Assembly: GCF_900110455.1 (NCBI RefSeq)
Contig: NZ_FOIS01000004.1
Span: 558,001 to 622,000, forward strand
Source: Natrinema salifodinae
GTDB taxonomy: Archaea > Halobacteriota > Halobacteria > Halobacteriales > Natrialbaceae
Direction of reading: 5' to 3'
DNA: 64,000 nucleotides
The position numbers and the translations under genes are program-made. The notes under the pieces were generated by a model that saw only the letters and a list, made by a program, of their open reading frames with translations, searched no databases and was not told where the DNA came from. Positions 58,105 to 64,000 of the stretch are shown piece by piece; position 1 is the stretch's first letter; each line of letters begins with the position of its first letter.

Positions 58105-59505
58105 ATGGCGTTGTCTCCGCTGTTCGAGGTACCGTTGGCCGCCTACGAGCTTCCAGTCGTAGGTGTCGAATTCGACCAGTCGACCGTGACGATCCTCGGC
58201 TCGCTCGCGGTCGCCCTTCTCATCGGCCTCTCAGCGTTCTTCTCCTCGTCGGAGATCGCGATGTTCAACCTCCCGAAACACCGCATCGAGGGGATGATCG
58301 AGGACGACGTCAAGGGTGCGGACCTGGTCAAAGCGCTCAAGGACGATCCGCACCGGCTGCTCGTGACGATCCTGGTCGGGAACAACATCGTCAACATCGC
58401 GATGTCGTCGATCGCGACGGCGATCCTCTCGCTGCACTTCGGCGGCCTGGTCGGCGTCCTGCTGGCGACGTTCGGGATCACCGCGCTCGTCCTCCTGTTC
58501 GGCGAGAGCGTGCCCAAGTCCTACGCCGTCGAGAACACCGAGACCTGGTCGATGCGTATCGCGAAGCCGTTGAAAGCCACGGAGTACCTCCTGTATCCGC
58601 TGATCGTCCTCTTCGACTACCTCACGCGGCAGGTCAACCGGCTCATCGGCTCGACGGGGGCGATCGAGTCACCCTACGTCACCCGCGACGAGATCCAGGA
58701 GATGATCGAGTCCGGCGAGCGCGAGGGCGTCTTAGAGGAGGAGGAACACGAGATGCTCACGCGCATCTTCCGCTTTAACAACACCATCGTCAAGGAGGTG
58801 ATGACCCCGCGACTCGATATGACGGCGGTCCCGAAAGACGCCGACATCGACGAGGCCATCGAGACCTGTATCCAGAGCGGCCACGCCCGGATCCCGGTCT
58901 ACGAGGGCAGCCTCGACAACGTGCTGGGCGTCGTCCACATCCGCGATCTGGTGCGCGATCTCAACTACGGCGAGACCAAGAGCGACGACCTCGAACTGGC
59001 GGACCTCATCCAGCCGACCCTGCACGTCCCCGAATCGAAGAACGTCGACGAACTCCTGACCGAGATGCGGGAAAACCGGATGCACATGGCCATCGTCATC
59101 GACGAGTTCGGCACCACCGAGGGCCTGGTGACGATGGAGGACATGATCGAGGAGATCATCGGCGAGATCTTGGAGGGCGGCGAGGATATGCCGATCGAGG
59201 AAATCGACGCGGACACCGTCCTCGTCCGGGGCGAGGTCAACATCGAAGACGTCAATGAGGCCCTCGAGATCGATCTGCCCGAAGGCGAGGAGTTCGAGAC
59301 GATCGCCGGCTTCATCTTCAACCGCGCCGGCCGCCTGGTCGAGGAGGGCGAGGAGATCGAGTACGACGGCGTCCGGATCACCGTCGAGGACGTCGAGAAC
59401 ACTCGGATCATGAAGGCCCGACTCAAGAAACTCGAGGAGTACGAGCGACGGGTCGAGGAGGAAGAAAGCGCCGCGGCCGTCGAGATCGACGAAAACGACG
59501 AGTAA
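58105..59505 (+). CDS. CNNM/CorC-type ion transporter (hemolysin family)
   Basis: This 466-residue membrane protein has an N-terminal DUF21/CNNM domain with about four helices (about 20-180; SLAVALLIGLSAFFSSSEIAMFNL and NNIVNIAMSSIATAILSL). A CBS pair covers about 215-345 (VMTPRLDMTAVPKDADIDEAIE; VVHIRDLVRDL; GLVTMEDMIEEIIGEI). A C-terminal CorC_HlyC domain covers about 370-450. These proteins export magnesium or cobalt and bind adenine nucleotides through the CBS domains. A TATA-like GGCTATTAGG lies about 25 bp before ATG 58105. Confidence 0.92.
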   Translation: MALSPLFEVPLAAYELPVVGVEFDQSTVTILGSLAVALLIGLSAFFSSSEIAMFNLPKHRIEGMIEDDVKGADLVKALKDDPHRLLVTILVGNNIVNIAMSSIATAILSLHFGGLVGVLLATFGITALVLLFGESVPKSYAVENTETWSMRIAKPLKATEYLLYPLIVLFDYLTRQVNRLIGSTGAIESPYVTRDEIQEMIESGEREGVLEEEEHEMLTRIFRFNNTIVKEVMTPRLDMTAVPKDADIDEAIETCIQSGHARIPVYEGSLDNVLGVVHIRDLVRDLNYGETKSDDLELADLIQPTLHVPESKNVDELLTEMRENRMHMAIVIDEFGTTEGLVTMEDMIEEIIGEILEGGEDMPIEEIDADTVLVRGEVNIEDVNEALEIDLPEGEEFETIAGFIFNRAGRLVEEGEEIEYDGVRITVEDVENTRIMKARLKKLEEYERRVEEEESAAAVEIDENDE

Positions 59506-59565
59506 CGGCCTCCGGTCGTGGTGTCTGTACTGTTTGTACTGTCTGTAACGGTCGCGACGTGGAGA

Positions 59566-60330
59566 TCAGTTTCGTGACCCGACGAGCGCCGCGATATCGC
59601 GGGCGACCGCCGGCGGGACGACGATCCGGCGTGGTCCCTGCACGTACTTTCCGTCCGGTTGCGCGTAGCTGAGCGTGACGACGACGGCATCGCCCAGCGG
59701 CCGGGTCGAGACGCCCTCGATCACGTCGAGATCGATCCGCTGGTCGGGTTCGTAGAGGTAGATCGCTTCCTCCTCGCGGTCGAGCGCGCCGACCGACTGG
59801 AGGAACGAGGCGAGGACCAGTGCGACCAGCGCGAGCGGGATCAACAGCGCGGCCAGGCCGGTGAAGGGACCGGCGCCGACGGCGAGCAACTCGTTCTGGG
59901 AGACGTACCGTCCGATGCCCATCAGCGCGCCGATGACCCCGCCCATGAGGACCGTCCCGACGGCGGCGTCGACCGCCCGGTCGAGGCGCCGTCCCGAGGG
60001 AACCTCGACGGAACGCGAGGCGGTGAGCCGCTCGAGGTAGCGGCCGGTATCCGCGGCGGCGAGCGCGAGGACCGTCGCGGAAAGCGCCGCGATGAACGCG
60101 AGGACGACGATTCGACCGGTCCGGCCGGCGGTCTCGCCGCCCATCCGGTAGAGTCGCCAGCTGACGACGATTCCGATCGCGGCGAAGAAAGTACCGACGC
60201 CGAACAGCCACAGGAGTCGCACGGTGCGGGAGGTACTGGCGTCCCGTCGCCACTGGAGCATGTCGTCCCCGTCGGCCGCGGGTCCGGCCTCACTTCCATC
60301 TCCGGTGGCGTCGACGGCGTCCTCGTCCAT
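59566..60330 (-). CDS. conserved haloarchaeal membrane protein
   Basis: This 254-residue protein has four hydrophobic helices: LLWLFGVGTFFAAIGIVVSW, IVVLAFIAALSATVLALAA, TVLMGGVIGALMGIGRYV and LIPLALVALVLASFLQSV. A C-terminal soluble domain is beta-rich, with EEAIYLYEPDQRIDLDVIEGVSTRPLGDAVVVTLSYAQPDGKYVQGPRRIVVPP, a pleckstrin-like pattern. I start at ATG 60330; a much longer frame is antisense to the phosphate transporter gene. Function unknown. It lies 71 bp downstream of the PiT gene on the same strand. Confidence 0.75.
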   Translation of the reverse strand: MDEDAVDATGDGSEAGPAADGDDMLQWRRDASTSRTVRLLWLFGVGTFFAAIGIVVSWRLYRMGGETAGRTGRIVVLAFIAALSATVLALAAADTGRYLERLTASRSVEVPSGRRLDRAVDAAVGTVLMGGVIGALMGIGRYVSQNELLAVGAGPFTGLAALLIPLALVALVLASFLQSVGALDREEEAIYLYEPDQRIDLDVIEGVSTRPLGDAVVVTLSYAQPDGKYVQGPRRIVVPPAVARDIAALVGSRN

Positions 60331-60401
60331 ACTCGAACTCACGACCCGTTGTGTAAAGACCGTTCGATGTCGCCCGTTCTCCTCGCCTCGGGAGCGAGCG
60401 C

Positions 60402-61595
60402 TCAGAGCAGGATCGCGCTGACGGCGACGTAGCCGGCGTAGGAGACGACGATCGCTCCGGCGAGCGAGCCGGCCCACGCGAGTACGGTAAAGCCCATCTT
60501 GCGGGCGCTGACGCCGCCGCCGGCGCCGGCCGCGGCGTAGCCGCTCCCGATGATCGCGCTGACGATGATCTCGTTGAACGAGACTGGAATCCCGTAGAAC
60601 ACGGCGACCTGGGCGATGATAAACGAGGGGATGAGTGCGGCAATCGACCGCCGCGGTCCCAGCGAGGAGTAGTCCTGAGCGATCGCCTTGATCATCCGCG
60701 GCGCGCCGGTCCACGAGCCCAGCAGCAGGCCGAACCCGCCGCCGACGAGCAACGCGACGATCGGCAGGTCGAGCGCGCCCGACAGCGGGATCAGCGGCCC
60801 GATCGCCAGGCCGACCTGGCTGCCGCCGGCGGAGAAGGCGACGAGGCCGCCGAGGACGAGCAGGAAGTGGCGCTCGCCGCGCTCGGTCCCGTTGTTGAGG
60901 TCGATCGCGATCGCTCCCGCCCAGAACGCGGCGATCGCGAGCGTCGCGGCGACGACGCCGGCGAGTTCGGGCCCGGGGATCCAGTCGCCCGAGGCCTGGG
61001 CGATCGACCGCCCGCCGGCACCCGCCGAGCCGAGGATCGCGAACTCGATGTTGGCGACGATCGCGCCGACGAGCGCCGCCAACACGATGATGAGGGACTC
61101 CTCGGCGATCACCTCGGCGCGGAGGACACGGGCGACCGCGTAGGCGATTCCGCCCCCGACGAACGGCGTCAGCACCCACAGCGTGGCGATCTCGGTGTAC
61201 TTCGCCCAGGCGGGATCGCCGCCCATCGCGAGGCCGGTCCCGATGACCGCCCCGGTGACGGTAAACGCCGTCGCGATCGGGTAGCCGGTGAAGATGCCGA
61301 TCGCCACCAGGCCGGCCGCGATCAGCAGGGCGATCGTGGCGCCGGCCGACGACAGCGTCACGCCGCCGATCAGCTCGTTGCCGACGGCTTCAGAGACGTT
61401 CGCGCCCTGGAGGACCGCCCCGGCGAAGCCGAGCAGGCCGACGAGGAAGCCGGCCCGCATCACCGAGATCGCGTTCGCACCGACCGCCGGCGCGAACGGC
61501 GTGGAGCCACTCGAACCGGCGCCGATCGCCCAGGCCATAAAGAGGCTCGCGATCGAAGCCACCAGAAACGTCGCGACCGTCGCGATCTCGACCAT
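60402..61595 (-). CDS. pitA: inorganic phosphate transporter, PiT family
   Basis: This 397-residue membrane protein has 10-12 helices and the duplicated PiT signature. The first half contains FAPAVGANAISVMRAGFLVGLLGFAGAVLQG (G-A-N-x) and the second FSAGGSQVGLAIGPLIPL. It imports phosphate with a cation. The length is at the short, archaeal end of the family. No regulator or PhoU gene is adjacent. Confidence 0.9.
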   Translation of the reverse strand: MVEIATVATFLVASIASLFMAWAIGAGSSGSTPFAPAVGANAISVMRAGFLVGLLGFAGAVLQGANVSEAVGNELIGGVTLSSAGATIALLIAAGLVAIGIFTGYPIATAFTVTGAVIGTGLAMGGDPAWAKYTEIATLWVLTPFVGGGIAYAVARVLRAEVIAEESLIIVLAALVGAIVANIEFAILGSAGAGGRSIAQASGDWIPGPELAGVVAATLAIAAFWAGAIAIDLNNGTERGERHFLLVLGGLVAFSAGGSQVGLAIGPLIPLSGALDLPIVALLVGGGFGLLLGSWTGAPRMIKAIAQDYSSLGPRRSIAALIPSFIIAQVAVFYGIPVSFNEIIVSAIIGSGYAAAGAGGGVSARKMGFTVLAWAGSLAGAIVVSYAGYVAVSAILL

Positions 61596-61774
61596 CTATC
61601 AGGCGTTTACCAGCTACCGCTACAAGTGTGTGCCGACCTTCAATCGCCGGGGCAGCGGGCCGTTCCGCGCTTCGGCGTCGTTCTCGATCGGTCCGAACGC
61701 GAACCGATCGCTCGCGATCGACGGTTCGGTTCTCGAGAAACCAGTATCTTAACACCTAAATCATTGCTATTCTA

Positions 61775-62611
61775 GTGCCAGGTATGGAGAATACCGAACG
61801 GACGAACGGAACGGGCGCGATCGATCGCCGGCAGTATCTGAAACTGTCCGGCGCTGCGGGAATTGCCGTCACGGGACTCGCCGGCTGTCTCGAGGGCAGC
61901 GGCAGCGACTCCCCGGACCCGGACGACGAAGACGTCATCGTCCCGGGGACGGCTCCCGGCTTCCCGCCGTTTGAAATAAAGGAGGGCGGCGATCTCGTCG
62001 GATTCGACGTCGACCTACTCGAGGCCGTCGTCGGCGAGACCGAGTACGAACTGGCCGAGTGGGAAGAACAGGAGTTCGACGGGCTCTCGCCCGCCCTCGA
62101 GGACGGCAAGATCGACGTCATTGCCGCGGCGATGACCATCACCGAGGAGCGACAGGAGACCTTCGAGTTCACCGACCCGTACCACAGCGCCGACCAGGCG
62201 ATCCTCGTCCAGACGGGCAGCGACCTCCAGCCCGAATCGCTCGAGGACCTGGAGGGGACGACCGTCGGTGCCCAGAGCGGCACGACCGGTGCGGGGCTCG
62301 TCGAGGACGACCTGATCGATCCGGGCCTGGTCGCCGAGGGAGACTACAACTCCTACGACAACTACGTGTTAGCGACGGAGGAACTCGAATCCGGGACGAT
62401 CGACGCCGTCGTGCTCGACGATCCGGTCGCGGAGACGTTCGCGTCCGACCGCAACGTGGAGGTCGCCTTCATCGAGGAGACCGGTGAGGAGTTCGGCTTC
62501 GCCATCCGACCGGACGACGGCGACCTCCTCGAGGCGCTCAACGAGGGCCTGGCCGCGGTCCGCGAGAGCGGCGAGTACGACGAGATCTCCGACGAGTGGT
62601 TCAGCGGCTAA
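61775..62611 (+). CDS. amino-acid ABC transporter substrate-binding lipoprotein
   Basis: This 278-residue Tat lipoprotein has DRRQYLKLSGAAGIAVTGLAGC, a twin-arginine-type signal ending in a lipobox Cys at about residue 34. The SBP_bac_3 domain is clear: PGTAPGFPPFEIKEGGDLVGFDVDLLEAV (ligand site), DGLSPALEDGKIDVIAAAMTITEERQETFEFTDPY and GAQSGTTGAGLVED. Binding proteins of this type take polar or basic amino acids. It is first in an operon with the permease 17 bp downstream and the ATPase. Confidence 0.92.
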   Translation: MPGMENTERTNGTGAIDRRQYLKLSGAAGIAVTGLAGCLEGSGSDSPDPDDEDVIVPGTAPGFPPFEIKEGGDLVGFDVDLLEAVVGETEYELAEWEEQEFDGLSPALEDGKIDVIAAAMTITEERQETFEFTDPYHSADQAILVQTGSDLQPESLEDLEGTTVGAQSGTTGAGLVEDDLIDPGLVAEGDYNSYDNYVLATEELESGTIDAVVLDDPVAETFASDRNVEVAFIEETGEEFGFAIRPDDGDLLEALNEGLAAVRESGEYDEISDEWFSG

Positions 62612-62628
62612 CCGAGAGACGGTAACAG

Positions 62629-63495
62629 ATGGATCTCACGCTCTGGCTGGGACAGGTTTTGGCGGCGCTCGCGAGACGGCCGGACGGCGCCCTCGCCGTC
62701 GCGGAGACGGTCCCGGCACTGGTCGATTCGGTTGCGGCGAGACCGCCGCTTCAGCCCGACGACTGGACGTTCGTCGCCGAGAACGCCGACTACCTGCTCG
62801 GGGGAACGGTACTCACAGTCCTCCTTACGGTGACCAGCCTCGTGCTCGGCTTCCTGCTTGGCTTTCCCGCGGGGGCGATCGAGGTGTACGGCGACGGCGC
62901 CCTGCGGACGCTCGTTCGTAAGTTCGGCGTGGTGCTTCGCGGGACGCCGATCATCGTCATCATGATCTTCACTTTCTACGTGTTACCCATCGAGATCGTG
63001 ATCGATGCGGCGGTGCGGGTCTTGACGGCCGTCGACACCGTCCTCGGGCCGACGCCGTTTACCGTCCCGACGAGCGTGCCGGACGCCTTCATGGCGGCGA
63101 CGATCGCGCTCGGCTTCCGGAGCGCGGCCTACCAGTCCCAGATCTTCCGCGGCGCCGTCGAGAGCATCGACGAGGGCCAGATGGCCGCCGCCAGGTCGAT
63201 CGGAATGAGTCGCCTCGAGGGAATCCGACACGTGATCGTTCCCCAGGCGCTGCGCCGGAGCGTCCCCGGGTTCCAAAACGAGTTCACGATCGTGCTCAAG
63301 GACACCTCGATCGCGTTCGCGATCGGCCTGGCCGAACTGCTCAAGCGCAGCAACGATCTGTTTATCCAACAGACCACCGCGATCCTCGAAATCGTCCTCT
63401 TTATGAGCCTGATCTACTTCGTACTGACGTTCGTCGTCAATCGGGCACTCGACTACGGACGCAACTACTTCGCAATTCCAGGTGAATCGTCGTGA
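62629..63495 (+). CDS. amino-acid ABC transporter permease
   Basis: This 288-residue inner-membrane subunit is of HisM/GlnP type. TVLTVLLTVTSLVLGFLLGFPAG opens the transport domain. The EAA loop, MAAARSIGMSRLEGIRHVIVPQALRRSVPGFQNEF, contacts the ATPase. The first 60 residues form an unusual N-terminal extension before the first core helix. Its stop codon overlaps the start of the ATPase gene (GTGA). Confidence 0.92.
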   Translation: MDLTLWLGQVLAALARRPDGALAVAETVPALVDSVAARPPLQPDDWTFVAENADYLLGGTVLTVLLTVTSLVLGFLLGFPAGAIEVYGDGALRTLVRKFGVVLRGTPIIVIMIFTFYVLPIEIVIDAAVRVLTAVDTVLGPTPFTVPTSVPDAFMAATIALGFRSAAYQSQIFRGAVESIDEGQMAAARSIGMSRLEGIRHVIVPQALRRSVPGFQNEFTIVLKDTSIAFAIGLAELLKRSNDLFIQQTTAILEIVLFMSLIYFVLTFVVNRALDYGRNYFAIPGESS

Positions 63496-64000
63496 CAGAC
63501 CCTCGGACGGACGACGCTAACGGACGTACAGTAGACGAACGACGCGGCGACGGTGACGGTGATCGGACCGCCCCGTCTGCGAGCGCGACGTCGGCGGAGC
63601 CGTTGTTGCGAATCGAGGACCTCCACAAGTCCTACGGGGCCGAGGAGGTCCTGCAGGGCGTTTCCCTCGAGATCGACCGCGGCGACGTCGAGGTGCTCGT
63701 CGGACCGAGCGGGAGCGGCAAGTCGACGCTGCTGCGGTGTCTCAACCGCTTGACCGAGATCGACAGCGGGCGTCTCTACCTCGGCGTCACCGAGGTGACG
63801 GCCCCGGACGCCGATCCGAACGAGATCCGCCAGCAGATCGGGATGGTCTTCCAGGACATCAACCTCTTTACCCACCTCACGGCCCGCGAGAACGTCACGC
63901 TCGGGCTCCGGAAAGTCCGGGGAATGGACGAAGCGAAAGCCCGCGAGCGGGCCGACGCCGAACTGGACCGCGTCGGCCTGGCCGACCAGGCGGACTCGTA
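63492..64000 (+). CDS. amino-acid ABC transporter ATP-binding protein (partial)
   Basis: The gene starts at GTG 63492, overlapping the permease stop by four bases, and runs off the window end. The visible 169 residues contain a charged N-terminal tail, LLRIEDLHKSYGAEEVLQGVSLEI, Walker A GPSGSGKST and the Q-loop region GMVFQDINLF. It would energise the transporter. The signature and Walker B motifs lie beyond the window. Confidence 0.93.
   Translation, partial: MTDPRTDDANGRTVDERRGDGDGDRTAPSASATSAEPLLRIEDLHKSYGAEEVLQGVSLEIDRGDVEVLVGPSGSGKSTLLRCLNRLTEIDSGRLYLGVTEVTAPDADPNEIRQQIGMVFQDINLFTHLTARENVTLGLRKVRGMDEAKARERADAELDRVGLADQADS

Noticed and set aside
60331-61179. 5' extension of the 59566-60330 membrane protein frame
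   Set aside because: It overlaps the phosphate transporter gene on the same strand in another frame and is Arg-rich; ATG 60330 fits the protein.
1-64000. tRNA, rRNA and insertion sequences
   Set aside because: I scanned intergenic regions for T-loop-like GGTTCGAATCC and for transposase motifs and saw none I could support; small or intron-containing tRNAs could still be missed by eye.

Overview
The window is a stretch of chromosome from an extremely halophilic archaeon (class Halobacteria). The proteins are very acidic, the DNA is GC-rich with GTC/GAC/CTC-heavy codon use, and many genes appear leaderless, with a TATA element about 25-35 bp before the start. Typical haloarchaeal genes are present: Orc1/Cdc6, PolD small subunit, OapABC, SAMP2, Bat-type HTH regulators and Tat lipoproteins. 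I cannot place it to genus from sequence alone.

Region 1 (1-13.3 kb) is a replication-origin neighbourhood. The operon oapA-oapB-oapC (leftward) and orc1/cdc6 (rightward) flank a roughly 1.3 kb, locally AT-rich intergenic region. That region holds Origin Recognition Boxes in opposite orientations, short CTAGTAA repeats and a perfect 19-bp tandem repeat. Rightwards follow two tandem signal peptidase genes and the DNA polymerase D small subunit gene. Good ORB-like sites also lie inside the coding parts of orc1 and polB, and a weaker one lies beyond oapC. A chain of four short-loop hairpins follows polB.

Region 2 (13.4-32 kb) contains aspartate kinase, tryptophanase and small genes, then what I read as a complete glycine betaine breakdown island. 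It comprises a BCCT importer, a Rieske oxygenase (betaine to dimethylglycine), a GcvT-fused dimethylglycine dehydrogenase, a monomeric sarcosine oxidase, serine hydroxymethyltransferase (glycine plus methylene-folate to serine), a serine/threonine dehydratase (serine to pyruvate) and RidA (clears the dehydratase intermediate). Bat-type HTH regulators stand on both sides. The Rieske and SHMT promoters share an exact 13-mer just downstream of their TATA elements, and a weaker copy lies in the transporter promoter.

Region 3 (32-41.5 kb) is mostly core: SAMP2, a bactofilin-like membrane protein, the RFC small subunit, a degenerate sensor kinase, a membrane/Tat protein pair and alanyl-tRNA synthetase. 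Region 4 (41.5-49.4 kb) is a lower-GC accessory island. It has a PD-(D/E)XK-type polymorphic toxin that seems to have lost its 5' end, two related immunity-like genes, a Tat lipoprotein beta-propeller, two exported proteins of unknown function and a very AT-rich spacer.

Region 5 (49.4-64 kb) returns to core-type DNA. It holds a DUF2270 membrane protein, a shortened AMP-binding protein, a glutamine amidotransferase, an HdrE-HdrD-like fused iron-sulfur membrane protein, a Cmi4-like protein, a solo Cas4-like protein, a Sua5/YrdC enzyme, a redoxin/glutaredoxin pair, a CNNM/CorC transporter, a PiT phosphate transporter and an amino-acid ABC transporter operon cut by the window end. Several proteins in the window have family folds but lack the usual catalytic residues; these are flagged individually.
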